Of a DNA stretch of 64,000 nucleotides, positions 1 to 11,313 are shown piece by piece. The position numbers were made by a program, and so were the translations under genes. This DNA comes from Termitomyces sp. T153 (Eukaryota; Basidiomycota; Agaricomycetes; Agaricales; Lyophyllaceae), in contig JACKQL020000030.1 in NCBI GenBank assembly GCA_018296165.2, positions 62,001 through 126,000 of the forward strand, written 5' to 3'. How positions within the stretch are numbered: the first letter of the stretch is position 1; every line of letters begins with the position of its first letter. The notes beneath the pieces were generated by a model. It was not told the origin of the DNA. It saw nothing but the letters and a program-made list of their open reading frames with translations, and did no database searches.

Positions 1-605
1 CCTAAGCGCGTAACTTGGTTCGACGCGTCTAGCTTTCACCCACCCACCCACACCTATATTTGCAGTTCTATCTTAAATATATACACATTTGCAGTCCTAT
101 CGTACAGCCATCATTCTCTGTTTTCCCCCAAAATTTGTACTTTCAAGAATTACATCTTTCACATACTTTCGACAATTATATCTTTCAGATCCGTCGATTC
201 ACATTGCTCTTCGAAAAATTACGCATACTAGGTTACATTTCTCATTCTATCTTGATTGCTCATTTTCCTATTCGTTTTTATATTTCTTATGATGTCCTAT
301 CTTTCGCTTCGTTTTCACATTCTGTCTCGTCCTCACGCGGGGGGTATCGAATCCTTGGCGTGCAAACGACCCCAGGCTCACCGTGCTTTAGAGTACAGGA
401 ACCTCACACCCACCATAAGACATCGCGTGGTAGACGATAACGATAAATTTATTATGGTTATCTGACATGTTAAGGAGCGCAGGGAACAAGCACGAAATAA
501 TATTTAATATCTATTGACAATGGACATTTCAAGAATATGTATATATACATGACATTTACAGATTTGTCCCTTCAGGCTTCAAAGTTCAAGTTTGTCAGGG
601 TGGTT
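1..605. other. Left-edge intergenic sequence
   Basis: No gene is supported here. The first 300 bases are pyrimidine-rich and contain only short overlapping open frames without recognisable domains or splice-supported extensions. The segment lies beyond the 3' end of the LysM gene and would hold its 3' untranslated region. Confidence 0.5.
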
Positions 606-1311
606 TCAGAATTCTTGGGCATAGTCGATGAGTTCACTCGCAGTGCACAGGACCTACGAATCCGTGCATCAGCAATCGTGCTATGGGCTTTGCCAGTGAT
701 AATGATCATCGAAACTCACCTCCCCTGGGTAAATGTTGGTACAATTGGCATTGACGTTAGGGTTGTTTGCGCGGAGCGTAGCCAACGTGATGTTGGCACT
801 CATAGTGATATTGTTGCAGCTATCGCCTTCGGCTACGACCTGAACAATGGAACAATCTTGTCCTTCAAGACCCAGGCAGAGAACCTGTAAAAGCAATCTC
901 GCGTCAGTAATCCCCTATATTGTCACTAAATTGGTATTACTACTAATCACTACTAACCTGGCCGGCCTGAAGGTCTTTACACTCAGCCGCAACAGTGGGG
1001 TTGTCGAGCGCAAGCTGAAAGCTATCGACAGAGGGGCTCCTACTAAGTTTCTTTTCTTGAAAATGTTGAAGAAATATACTGACGTAGAAACATTCTGGGC
1101 CGCGGAAATGCTGTCGCAGGTGTCTCCAAGCACTACCGTGTAGTTACGATTGCATACAGAATTATCCCTGACAGCGAGCGGGCTTGCATTTGCTGTGAGA
1201 CAAACAGGAAAACTGGTCAGCATGGCATCAAAGACGACGAGCAAGAAGTTCTGGTGCACCCAAGTAGAGTCCTGCAGCAACGAGAGCGGAAAAGTAGACA
1301 CGGGAAAACAT
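606..1311 (-). CDS. Secreted protein with two LysM domains
   Basis: Five exons on the minus strand: 1311-1260, 1192-1084, 1039-958, 884-720 and 653-606. They total 456 bases, giving 151 residues plus TGA, and every intron is GT..AG. The start MFSRVYFSALVAAG is a hydrophobic signal peptide, so the product should be secreted. Two LysM units follow. The first runs from NYTVVLGDTCDSI to DNPTVAAEC and LQAGQVLCLG. The second runs from VVAEGDSC through LRANNPNVNANC to IYPGEVLC. Paired cysteines flank both, as in fungal LysM proteins. LysM domains bind chitin or other GlcNAc polymers; in plant-associated fungi such short proteins often shield hyphae or scavenge chitin fragments, but that role is inferred here. 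The second acceptor could lie 3 bases upstream, adding one residue. No enzymatic domain is fused. Confidence 0.88.
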
Positions 1312-1408
1312 AGCGATGAAAGTGCTGTTGAGGTTGGAAGAGACGAATCTGCTGGATATTGTTCAAATTGCTTTGTACAATGGTTATACCCGGTCTATCC
1401 AGCCTAGC

Positions 1409-1415
1409 TTTTATA
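1409..1415 (-). promoter_or_regulatory. TATA box of the LysM gene
   Basis: On the minus strand TATAAAA occurs about 100 bases upstream of the LysM ATG at 1311. A start about 30 bases downstream of it would leave a leader of roughly 70 bases. Position and match are good, but there is no transcript evidence. Confidence 0.55.
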
Positions 1416-2510
1416 CTCAACAGTCCGGCCCATACGGTCCTACAGCTATGGCTTTGTCTGATGAGCTCAGAAACAAGTATAGTATCTTCTTCGGTGCGAG
1501 TGCTGCCGTGACCTTACCAGGTATGTCCATTGTACTTTCCCTATTTTCGCATCTTGGCTTGTCATAGGATGAGGTGGGTAGATATTGTTGTCGTCATTCA
1601 TCTATTAACGGTACCGCGCGTTGGAGTTCGGGAACGAGCAAAGTAAGACTCTAAACCTGATTGTCTCTAGCGAAGGATTTAGAAGACAATACTGGTGAGT
1701 GATCCCCGGTAGAGACGCAGAGAAGAACTTGTACTATCACAATCATGGAAGTAGCACTTGATTAGACGGCGACTTTGCCCCACCGAGAGATGGAGAAAAC
1801 AGCTTAACTTCATGTACATCGAATGCGCATTGCAGTGTTCTACGCTCTGAGAGCGACTTCTAGTGCAAGCATATTTTTGATGTGGACTTCTAGGGCCTGT
1901 ACCATACGCCTTGCATGGAATCAGCAGCCCCATGCGAGTCCACAAAATCCGAGTTACATTATGGTCTGTCATTAGTTCGGTGAGAAATTTGACAGTATGC
2001 CAGGCCATAAGTAGCACTTAGCATCAGTCCTTCCTTTGCCGTCAATTCATTCTCCTACTGAGTCATCTTGCCTTGTAGAATGATGGTCATTGATTTGAAG
2101 GTACGTAAAAATAAGCGCCGTTGTCAACGTCATTTCTCGGGTCAGCCCGTGAACGTTAAAACGTGTGATCCACAACTGCAAAGTGAAGTATCAAGCAAGA
2201 GCGCTCGAGTGCATAAAATGTCAACGATCTAGAATTCTCTTGACACCGCATGTACATACTATGTAGATAAGCCTTGGCCTCACAATTCAAAAGTGTATAA
2301 AATTGCTCAAAGGTCCGAGTCATTCCTAGAAGATAGTGAAAGATCGTAATCACAATACAGGGGGTCGGTTTGTGTGAATGGAAAGGGTATAAACGGTTAG
2401 ATGAGGGTGGATGAGGGCTAGGTACTTAGGCGATCGAAGTGAGTATAAACGTAATGAGAATTATTTCACCTCCAAGGCAAGAAAAATTCACCATCCCTGT
2501 GGCCTCAGCT
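1416..2510. other. Intergenic region, LysM 5' side to carrier 3' side
   Basis: Several short open frames exist but none joins across plausible introns into a recognisable protein. The left part should hold the LysM promoter and the right part the 3' untranslated region of the carrier gene. Confidence 0.5.
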
Positions 2511-4091
2511 TCAGAGGAAGGTAATGCCCTTTGATCTTGAGAAATCCACAAGGTTCTTCAATTGCTCGAGTGTCAAGAAAATCAAGATGGTTGTCGGTTG
2601 TAAACGAGTCCAGGCTGGTACCCATCCCTTGAACATGAACATCGGACCCTCGTTCTTGAGCGAGGCTCTGATGACGCCAAGCGTCGACTACAGAGATGTT
2701 AACTCAAGTATCTTGGGAATAGAGGATGAAATGACAACGAAACGCACATTTGATCCAGGGCCGGAAGCATTCATGATACGACTCTGTGCAAGGGTGCGGT
2801 CAATCAAACGTAGACAGAGTGGCTCATGATATGCAAACCTTGAGGACATCGGCAGGCGAGCAAACGGTAGTGGCAACGGTTCCCTATCACGCATCGGTCT
2901 ATATAAGCTTCCTTGAATTTAGACGGTCGGGTTGATAAAACATACGGCAGCAAAGCTAGCTGTGAAGTGGCAGATGATGTTGTCTTGGAATTGGCCGGTC
3001 TTTAAAAGCTCTGCCTTGAAGAAGTCGTAACTAGAAATTTGAGCTGTCAGATGACTGTGATCGTGAAGGAGACATGTGCATACGAGGCCAGCTGACTTGC
3101 GTTCATCAGGACCGCTCGGAACACGTTTGGACCAACGCCGCGCGCGAGAGACGAGAGACCTTCCTCGCGGACCATCTGAAATGACAATGGACATATGGGT
3201 CAGCACACGATACTTGAAGGAAAATTGCATGCTGAGAACCATGGCAGAACCCAGTGCACAGATCAATGTACGTCATGGGCACACGACCATAGGCACGATA
3301 ACCCCTTTAGGAAGAGTGTGGGGAAGACGAGACAGGACACTCACTCTGAAGAGTGCGTCGAAGCAGTACTTGTAGTTGAAGCGTTTCTCAGGTGGTTTCG
3401 CGAAGTCTCCTTGGAGTCGGACCATGACAATTTCTGCGGGAGAGGTCGAAGGTTAGATCCGGACTCGAGAAAGGAGGTCGCACCTCCTGGGTTGCCAACA
3501 AAGCCAGCGATGCCTCCCGCTGAAAATGAGCTTGAGTTTCAAGATAAGATAGGAGAAAGGCAGAAGAACGCACCCATAGTACCAGCCATCGCAAGTTTCC
3601 AAGCAGGCGCATCCTTTCCAGCTCCTAATATCTTTTTGCTCTCGTCATATGCCCAGAAACGGCACATCGAATACGACATCTGGCGCAGCCATGTTCCGGA
3701 AATACCATCGAAGAGGCCTCGGGCACCTATGATGATGTCACGCACAATGTAAATATGTTCTGTGCAGATCTGAAATACCTGCAGTTCTATAGGTCTTCTT
3801 TATACTTTCTATCATCCGTTTATCTCCTGAAGCTTGTAATCGGACTTTCGTAAGATCTAGAGGACTAGGATATGGTCGTCAGTCGGGTGTGTCAAGGATT
3901 AGGATGAGAAGCTTACTGTGTGATAGATGCAGCAATGGTGGCAGCAACACCTGTGATGTGGGCCGTCGGTCAGTTTCAAGACATCATCTTCAAAGAGGAC
4001 ACGAACCTCCCAGCCAGAATGGATGAGGCTTCTTCTTGGGTACTGACGTCGTTGCCGAGGTATTAGCAGGATGTGCTGTAGGGGACGACAT
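2511..4091 (-). CDS. DIC1: Mitochondrial dicarboxylate-type carrier (SLC25 family)
   Basis: Eleven exons on the minus strand: 4091-4007, 3950-3917, 3864-3779, 3726-3574, 3519-3484, 3433-3345, 3175-3084, 3030-2946, 2883-2839, 2783-2748 and 2687-2511. The total is 918 bases, giving 305 residues, the usual length for a mitochondrial carrier. The three repeats each carry the family signature: PLDLTK at residues 41-46, PGEIVMVRLQ from 130, and PADVLKSR from 230. Each follows the small-residue helix typical of odd-numbered transmembrane segments (for example GGVAATIAAS near 30). Such carriers sit in the inner mitochondrial membrane and exchange substrates; the GLFDGISGTWLRQMSYS block resembles fungal dicarboxylate/phosphate exchangers. 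Substrate assignment rests on family resemblance, so oxaloacetate or oxoglutarate transport is not excluded. The unusually many short introns all preserve frame. Confidence 0.9.
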
Positions 4092-5059
4092 TGCAAGAGC
4101 CTAGAAAGAGGTCTAAAGGATGAAACCGGGACGATTCTAGATGGCTGGGTAGTGAAGAGACTCGTGGATCACCCGATTAGGTGTGGTATAAATGACAGTA
4201 GCACAGAAGACCTCGCTAGGGATGAGGATGATCCTGATTCCTGTGAATTTCGATGGAAGCGTCCGGACAGACGTACAAAAACGTCAACCTTTGGCTATAC
4301 TGGTATAATCGACAACTTGATTATCGCGTGAAAACCCGAAAGAATGCAAAGAATAGGGAAGGATGTCAATTGAGACATTTACAATGGGAAAAAGCAGGAA
4401 AAAATACGGAACCAACCACGGCCCTGTGACCGCCGGCACTCCATTCGCCTCTACCCTACTACATCACGTACATGTAAGGTAAGTGGAGCCCAAGGTCCTC
4501 GGTATGTCGGCTTCATCGGTGACCGTGTTATTTCTGTGAGCTTCCACACTCACGCCTCTTCCGTCTTAACCCGATGGACTCAATAGGATATGCTCTCATG
4601 CTCTCATGACTGATGAAGGCATCTATTGGGCAAGTTGGTACATCTTAAATGCGGGTGGTGCCGAATAAAGGCCATAGGTACGATCCACGAAACTAGTAGA
4701 CTCAAAGACCATTGATGAGGACCTGTCCCAAAATTTATGGCAAGTCCGTACGTCGTATTCATCTTCAAAGAAACAGTGTTCAGAACCTCACAAACTTGAC
4801 ATTGTTGAAGCAAAGATAACGAAATTCGAAAATCCATTTCGAGAGGTTCAATCTGATGATGCTGTGGGTGCAGATAAGTACCTCGCTCATGTGGATCAGA
4901 GTATTTCAAACAGCATAAGAATATAAGATGGTGGCATGTCAAAAGGCGAACAAGCTGGGTTGGTTGAGTGGTGTAGACTGAAAATTCCCTGGCGGTTACA
5001 GCTAACAGGGTCATGTGAGGTCGAAAAATCATCGGTGGTCCGTGCGTAGGCTCGTCTCG
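4092..5059. other. Intergenic region upstream of carrier and U2 genes
   Basis: This lies between the divergent carrier gene (minus) and U2 snRNA gene (plus) and should hold both promoters. A 142-codon minus-strand open frame at 4604-5032 has no recognisable domain and no splice-supported extension, so it is not called as a gene. Confidence 0.45.
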
Positions 5060-5066
5060 TATAAAA
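5060..5066 (+). promoter_or_regulatory. TATA box of the U2 snRNA gene
   Basis: TATAAAA about 30 bases upstream of the inferred U2 5' end at 5091, the spacing expected of a TATA-directed start. Confidence 0.65.
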
Positions 5067-5090
5067 GCCAGTGCCTCACACTTGAATTCC

Positions 5091-5278
5091 TTACCACTCT
5101 GGCCTTTTGGCTTAGATCAAGTGTAGTATCTGTTCTTAATAGTTTAACCACTATTATGGAGGCACCGCCTCCATTATTGGTTATCTAATTTTTGCCGCCC
5201 TTGTCCCCTGTGCTCTGCTTGCAACACGGGGGCGTGATGACCTCGCCGCTGCACTACTGGCTTGTGTCGTCGAGGGAT
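5091..5278 (+). ncRNA. U2 spliceosomal snRNA
   Basis: The block GGCCTTTTGGCTTAGATCAA followed by GTGTAGTATCTGTTCTT is the near-invariant 5' part of U2. It includes the branch-point recognition sequence GTAGTA at 5123-5128. Downstream is a GGAGG/CCTCC hairpin (stem IIb position), then an Sm-binding site AATTTTTG at 5187-5194. Next comes a strong hairpin with CCCCTGTG pairing to CACGGGGG (stem III), then a closing CCTCG/CGAGG stem (stem IV position) ending at 5275. Length is about 188 nt. The 5' end is set by aligning to the usual ten bases before GGCC and by TATA spacing; the 3' end is approximate. The RNA pairs with intron branch points in the U2 snRNP. No coding frame is expected across it. 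Confidence 0.92.
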
Positions 5279-6691
5279 TTCTACTTCTTTCTTTTTGCTG
5301 CTCTCATTTCTGGTGCACGCTGTTAGCGTTGTACTGGATATCAGCAAATGGATTGAAATCTTTTTTATGTACATGATTACGCTTCATTCACTTTCTACTT
5401 TACATGTATGCTTAGCTTAAAGTGTAAAACTATTTGTGAACTCTGTGAATTACGTGGACCCTATGAACCTATGCAGACGGTATGATAACAGATCCATGTG
5501 TGCTGACTAGTTCTATATCGTTGTTTGCAACAACAATTACGTACTATTTACTCGGTATGTGGTCGACGTCAAGACGTCAAGACGTCAAGACTCTAGGAGT
5601 GGAGCTGAGGACAATTTCGACCGTCGTGCCATTGTTCTCGGCACTCTCTAGGGCTTCAGACTACTCTACTGCATACATGTTTGTCCTGAATGCTGTTGGA
5701 AAAATCTTAGGAGCCGGATCAGCCGGAATGAGGCGTGATCAGGGTACTTTAGATTAAACCCCATTTTCAGGCAAGCGTTGGCGCATCAGGCAAGATCTGA
5801 CCCAATAAGACGTCCTTATTAGGCCTTTTTATGCCATAATCAGCTCTGAGAATATCAGCACCTGCCTAGCCTAGTCAGTCCTGATCCAGGAAATCCATCA
5901 GTCCGATTTGGCCTGATATGACCTAATTTGGTTTTGAACCTGATTTGGCAAGAGATATTTTTCCGACAGAGGTGACCGGGCACTTGACTACTATAGAGAA
6001 ACAACTCCCATTCTGGCCTTCGATCCATAAGTTCAGTAGGGGCGGAGCGCGGACCCACACACCACGGGAGGTCAAGACACCCTGCGTACGCGATAATTCG
6101 GAAGACCAAATCACTCGAGAAGGCCCTGCTACAAGCCACCAACCTTGAATCCGAAACAACACCCAGCTTCCAAGGTTCTAACCCAATCAATCGTGACGTG
6201 ACCGCGCCTGACACCCGCCACACAAAAATTCTGCGAAGAAAGTTCTATTGACAGATACCTTACAAACAATGATACGCTACGTTGGATACCAGTACTTACT
6301 ATTGGAGTAGAGCCGGTACTCTACCCCCGCCTCTTAGTCCTGTACTGTGGCTTGCCGGCGGTATAAACAGAGCACATTCATTCATTCATTCCATAAGTTC
6401 AGTTCCAACTTGTCAAGATCTGTTTATTTGGGACCATCACAGATCTCACTTCTTCGTCCAACGGTTTTGTACCTCGTTACATCCTTATCGAGTTTCAGCC
6501 ATGGCCCGACAGCTTATCTGATTGTGTCTATTGATCGACAACTCTCTTTTCGTGCCCACGAAACAATCACTTATCATGATCTTTTTCGTTGATACCTGAC
6601 ACCGAGTACCTCTTCCTACCCCTCCTTTATAATCTGAGTAGCGCTTCCGTCGGGCAATAGATCCCGACTAGAGATTTTGTCAGCTACCGCG
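5279..6691. other. Intergenic region between U2 and the hydrolase gene
   Basis: No gene is supported. Open frames here are short and lack domains. A stretch at about 5740-5960 is rich in variants of CCTGAT/ATCAGG, but no regular period or ends could be fixed. The last few hundred bases should contain the hydrolase promoter. Confidence 0.45.
5565..5591. repeat. 8-bp tandem repeat, (GACGTCAA)x3
   Basis: Three perfect copies of GACGTCAA plus a partial GAC. It is a simple short tandem repeat; each unit holds a GACGTC palindrome. Confidence 0.8.
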
Positions 6692-8209
6692 ATGTTTAAA
6701 GTTCCACATCAAAATGGGCATACCACCGAGATCTCAAAGCACAAGCACTCGACTGTTTTTTCTGTCTTGTTTCGAAAGATATCTTTGTTTCTATGTGCAA
6801 TAGTGGCGATATATTGTGCGCTGGTACTACTTTTGATGACTCCATGGGCACAAACTCAGTACGTTGTTCATCACTTGCCTTCTCGTACTGACGCTGAAAC
6901 GGATCAGTGTGGTCTATGCGCATCGATTTGACATTTCTGGAGCTACACCATCGGGTTTCATCCATCCTGAGGACTACGGTCTCGCTCGTGAGTGACAGCG
7001 ACAGATGCCTTCAATTTCAACGTGAACTAACGGATTCATTCCAGCTGGTAAGACGATCAATCTCCGTCTCCGCGCACCGGATGGCACATCTCTCGGCGCG
7101 TGGTTCATTTTCTCCGAACCGGTCTATCGTTCACAATTATCTCCTCCTGAATTCCAAGGCGACAACAAGCTTTTAATCCAACGCGCTGTCTCAGAATCCC
7201 CTACACTCCTTTTCTTGCATGGTAACAGTGGAACGCGCGCTTTACCCTCTCGCATAGCTATCTACACCTCCTTGACTTCTCGCCTTTCCGTAAACGTCCT
7301 GGCGCTCGATTATCGTGGTTTCGGTGATTCTGAGGGCCAACCGACTGTGCCTGGAGTTGCAATGGATGCTCGTACAGCTTGGGATTGGCTTACGGTTGAG
7401 ATGGGTGCCAAGAGAGAGGATATCGTCATTGTGGGACATAGTCTCGGGACTGCCATCGCGGGACTACTGAGTGCCCAGCTCGGGACGGAAGGCGTGAATG
7501 TGAAGGGTGTCGCGTTACTTGCGGTGAGGACATATTTTCCTTTTGTATGATTAAAACGTGACTCAAATTTCGCGTAGCCCTTCTCGTCAATCAAACTTCT
7601 CATGGATCAATATGCGATTCTGGGGGTTCCACTACTCAAGCCTCTTGCCAAACTTCCATTCGTGCCGCGTAAGTACAACATACTATCTCTCCACGAACGA
7701 TCTAACTATAATCCACAGGCCTTCTTGCTGAGACTATTGCACATAACTTCGACACCCATTCCCAGATCCCCAACATCGCAGCTCCTGTATTCATCGCTCA
7801 TGGCCTCGACGACTTCGATATTCCCCACACGCACGCTGACATCCTCTTCAATGCATTCCTAGAACCATACCTCCCTTCATCTCTCGACGTGTTCACGCAC
7901 TCCACCTCTACTGCCCTCGTACTCTCAGACACCACCAACCTGACGAAGCTTCATGATTCCCACGTGGATTGGGACACATTGACGGCTGCGCAGGCTACGA
8001 GGGCCGTTCATCGCGAGAGAATCGTCAAGCGCACAGAGGTGCCACACTTTGGTGTCTTGCATGAATTCGAGGCACCGAAGATGGCAGTTAATGATGGTTT
8101 GATGAGTAGACGTATTGCTCTGCTGAAGACACAATATGGGGGTCACCATGTTGGGCGATTGGAAGGCGTGCAGGATGTGTTTGGAAGGATGTTTGGACTC
8201 ATACCATAG
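6692..8209 (+). CDS. ABHD12-like alpha/beta hydrolase (lipase/thioesterase type)
   Basis: Five exons: 6692-6858, 6908-6987, 7045-7523, 7578-7668 and 7719-8209. The total is 1308 bases, giving 435 residues. One hydrophobic segment at about residues 30-49 anchors the protein in a membrane, with the catalytic part following. Seen in the sequence: the oxyanion-type HGNSGTR motif, DYRGFGDSEG, the nucleophile elbow GHSLG with Ser215, an acidic candidate in HGLDDFD (Asp303/304), and a histidine candidate in GVLHEF (His387). The order HGN..GTR, DYRG.GDS, GHSLGT matches ABHD12/ABHD13-type hydrolases, which cleave monoacylglycerols or lysophospholipids. Exact substrate and compartment are inferred; an ER or other endomembrane location is likely. 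I chose the ATG at 6692 because the next upstream in-frame candidate is only a TTG. All four introns are 49-57 bases and keep frame. Confidence 0.9.
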
Positions 8210-8616
8210 ATGTCGTCCGCTTGACACGTTGATTTATTGCATACCCTCTTCGCGTATCGTTTAATAGCGGTGTTATTGTTATTTATTTTAGATCCTGTAC
8301 CTTGGCATTAATTTAAGGAATTATACTATGTATTGTGAAGCATTGGAGACCCACTAGTGTGTGCAAAAATCGAGTTGACATCATTAAAGATAAAATCTCA
8401 AGCTACAAATGGGCCCGTCTTTGTTTGCTTGCGGCTGACAAGGAGTTCGAACTTTACCACCGAGGGTGGTGACAAAAATGTATAACAACAGTTGGGGGAT
8501 GATAATGACATGACAAGACGTGAACAAAGCGTGATGTAAACATGACGAAAAACAACGTGATGAGTCCGAGAAAATGAGGTGGGATAAGTACGGAGAACCA
8601 AGAAACAGGTCCGAAA
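8210..8616. other. Convergent intergenic spacer
   Basis: The hydrolase (plus) and the 471-residue gene (minus) end toward each other here. The spacer is AT-rich and holds no supported gene; both 3' untranslated regions are expected in it. Confidence 0.6.
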
Positions 8617-10126
8617 CTAAGCCTCTGAATAACTGCCATTTGCGTAGCTCTTAGCGAGTCCACGGCTCATGCCCTTGCCTACAGCACCTCCGTATAAGAA
8701 CGGCCTCCCACATCCCCAACCACACACCACACCTAGTACCTCGTCTTCCTTGATGAATTCGGGTACCTCTTCGTCCTCATCATCGCTTTCATACCATTCG
8801 CTCTCACCCTTCTCTTCCAGGATCACGCCAAGCCCCAGTCTTATACTCACATTGGAGCTGGAGCCGGAGTTTGAGCGACGATGAACGATGGGCGGATGTT
8901 CATAGGTCCGCAGTAATGTTGTAGGTTTAGCGCCGGGAGCCTCAGATGGTACAGGGGGTTTGTATTGTGTGGTAGCCTTCGAGCTGGCTGTTTTATTTGG
9001 CGAGGAAGACGGTATCGGTGGAGGAGGAGCAGGTCGAGTCGCCCGAGGCACTTTGATAATCCTTGTCGGCTTCGAAGGGAGAGCGAGGGAATCACGCGTG
9101 TTCGTGATCTTCTTTTTACGTGGGATTCTTTGGGGTGGGTGGGGGATAGGCTTATCCTCAGGCTTCGTAATGTGGACATTGAGCAAGAGCCTCGTTGGTG
9201 AAAGAGGCGAAAAATCGGGCATGATAAGGTCATCCTCGCTACTCGTCTTTCCATAGGGAGACAAAGAAGGTTCAGATCCGGACTCTGAATCGCTCTCTTC
9301 AGTCTGCGGGAAGACCAGGCGAACGGGGACATCCTCGCCGAAGGTTCGGCGAAGGCGATCCAGCTTGCGTCGGCGAGCTGCCGTACGGCTTGGGATCATG
9401 AATGAAGGGATAGGGGGTGAAGAACCCGGAGAGTTTGGCTCCGGACTCACACTTCTACAGGGGCTGGAAGACGGAGAACCATCGAGAGGAGCCGAACGCT
9501 TATGACGGGTGGGTGTACTCCTACTCGTGGCTGTAGGTATAGGCACAGGTATCATAGTGGGCGTTAGAGGTGATGCGGGTATGCTCTCAAGCGACGTTTC
9601 AAGAGCGAGCTTCAGCTTGAGAGGCTTTCGTCCTGGCCAAGCGTCTTGCCACGATGTCAATGGCGAAGGTTTCTGTTTACAGTCGACAGAGTGCAAAGTC
9701 AACATAGAGGTAGCGGAGGTCGATGTGGAGGTATGGGAAGTAGACGTAAAGGTCGTGGAGCACGACGAGCTGGATTCAATAGTGTCTATTGAAGTGCGAT
9801 AGATTGATCGAGGGCTGGGTATAAACACATCATCGTTTCCTGCTAGGTAGCGTTAGCACTAAAGCATTGAGGCAGATTGTGAATATATAAGCAAAACGAG
9901 TGGAAAGGTAGGAGGGAATCAAGGAGATCAACCCACCTTCAAACTGAGAATCAACAAAACGAGGTGTAACACCGAGTACGCGAGCAATCTTCTTGGATGA
10001 ACGCAGAAGACGTGCGCGTTCAGCAGAACTTAGAGCATTGGTCGTCGGTGGTGGTGCTGGGAACACGACAGCCTTTGGGGGCGCGTAGTCGTCGTAGTCG
10101 TCAAATTTATCATACAGAGACTCCAT
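8617..10126 (-). CDS. Ser/Pro-rich disordered protein of unknown function, 471 aa
   Basis: Two exons, 10126-9937 and 9842-8617, joined across a 94-base GT..AG intron, total 1416 bases and 471 residues. I chose the start MESLYDKFDDYDDYAPP because it begins a compact acidic/aromatic N-terminus; an upstream in-frame ATG at 10177 is possible. Most of the protein is low-complexity, rich in Ser, Thr and Pro, and predicted to be disordered. Two blocks look structured: SSAERARLLRSSKKIARVLG in exon 1, which reads as an amphipathic helix, and ARRRKLDRLRRTFGEDVPV near the middle. A cysteine/glycine patch (VCGWGCGRPF) is near the C-terminus. I do not recognise a catalytic domain. The layout suggests a regulatory or scaffolding protein, but no function is assigned. 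Confidence 0.75.
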
Positions 10127-10780
10127 CGGATATAGCGGAAAACGGAATAGAGTAGTACAACAATCAGAAGGGCACAACCAGTGGGCCCAAGCTAATGAGG
10201 GGACAAGAGCGCGGCGCCATATGTGGGACGAGGCTATTTACATATGTGCTCGAACAAAAAAAGGGCGACCCTTCGGCAAGGGGGTTCGATCAGCTGATCA
10301 CTTCCTCTTCCTGGACACGAAATTATTGTTCTGGCCCGATTCATGCACATGACTCGGCTACAGGTGCCGGAGGCAGACATATGCATGTTGCTTATTGTGA
10401 AAGCCATGATGGAAAAGGAGACAATAAAAACAATTACGATACCTTCCGCATCACATAATCACGCGATCGAACAATTTTTGTCTATATTCAATAACTCACA
10501 TAGCCGTAAGTCTTTCTCAAACGTCTGGCTGAGTATTACGAGAAATGTCCTCCATACTGTTTGTCCGATGGGCTCTTCGCGGAATGGCATCGTGTTGATG
10601 CGAAATGTAAGTTTGATGCCGTCAATTGATCAGATCGACCGATCAAACTTTCTATTCACAGTTGTTCGAGGGCTTTGTTACACGCAATCCCACGTAGAGC
10701 AGAATGAGAATTGATATTTTTGAGATTTTATTTGATGTTTGAGATGGTCTCGCACAAATAAATGGGCTCAATAGTATATT
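10127..10780. other. Intergenic region at the gene/transposon boundary
   Basis: No supported gene. CpG dinucleotides are still frequent up to about 10.5 kb, then disappear. A 123-codon open frame at 10343-10714 has no domain. Confidence 0.5.
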
Positions 10781-11313
10781 AAACTGATCCTGAAGCAACT
10801 ATTAACTTGTTGGCCTAAGAGATCTGCTCCCTGGGGTATTGTCAGGGGACTTCCATTTCCAACCTCCACCACTTGTTCTAGCATCTCCACAGCTTGTTTG
10901 ATATCTCTGGGGCTTGCTCCAGAGCCATGGAGATCTCTGGAGAACTGCAGGACTCTCCATATTACCTCACTGATCATCATCCTAGGGTTAGGACTAGCTC
11001 TGGCTTGCTGTACAGTAGTTCCCACACCTTTGCTGCCTGCTGATGTGCTGCGCAAAGCAGTGGGAATTCTTAGACTTGTTCCCTTTGGATTCTCCTCTGC
11101 TATGTGATTAGTTACTGATTGTATTGTTGTCTACTTGCTAATATACTTTGGATTCCCCTCTGCTAGCTGCATGACTCCAATCTGCCACTCCAGAGGTTGC
11201 CCTTACAGCAGAACAAGTCTTTTAAAACTGGTCTGGAAGGCCCTCATAGCCACAAGGAACCTCTGAGCTGCTATCTGTTGCTTTCCCACTAGAATTAAGC
11301 ACTGCAGAGTTCT
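10781..11313. other. CpG-depleted sequence upstream of gypsy element E
   Basis: The base composition already matches the decayed transposons to the right. It may be the LTR or leader of element E, but I could not find paired LTR ends, so it is left unassigned. Open frames are present on both strands without recognisable domains. Confidence 0.4.

Noticed and set aside
300..440. Possible tRNA around a GGATTCGATACCC-like B-box on the minus strand
   Set aside because: The putative T-stem does not pair and no A-box or acceptor stem was found.
1405..1520. Plus-strand mini-gene starting MALSDELRNKYSIF
   Set aside because: A donor-like GTATGT follows, but no downstream exon continues a recognisable protein and the segment overlaps the LysM promoter.
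4604..5032. 142-codon minus-strand open frame upstream of U2
   Set aside because: No recognisable domain, no splice-supported extension, and it lies in the shared promoter region of two genes.
5174..5374. 66-codon minus-strand open frame
   Set aside because: It overlaps the structured U2 snRNA and is explained by it.
5740..5960. Possible repeat built on CCTGAT/ATCAGG motifs
   Set aside because: Copies are irregularly spaced and too divergent to define a unit or ends.
8847..9332. 161-codon minus-strand open frame inside the 471-residue gene
   Set aside because: Shadow frame of the longer gene, which has a frame-preserving intron and an upstream exon.
10781..11313. LTR of element E
   Set aside because: No TG..CA ends, PBS or second copy could be identified.
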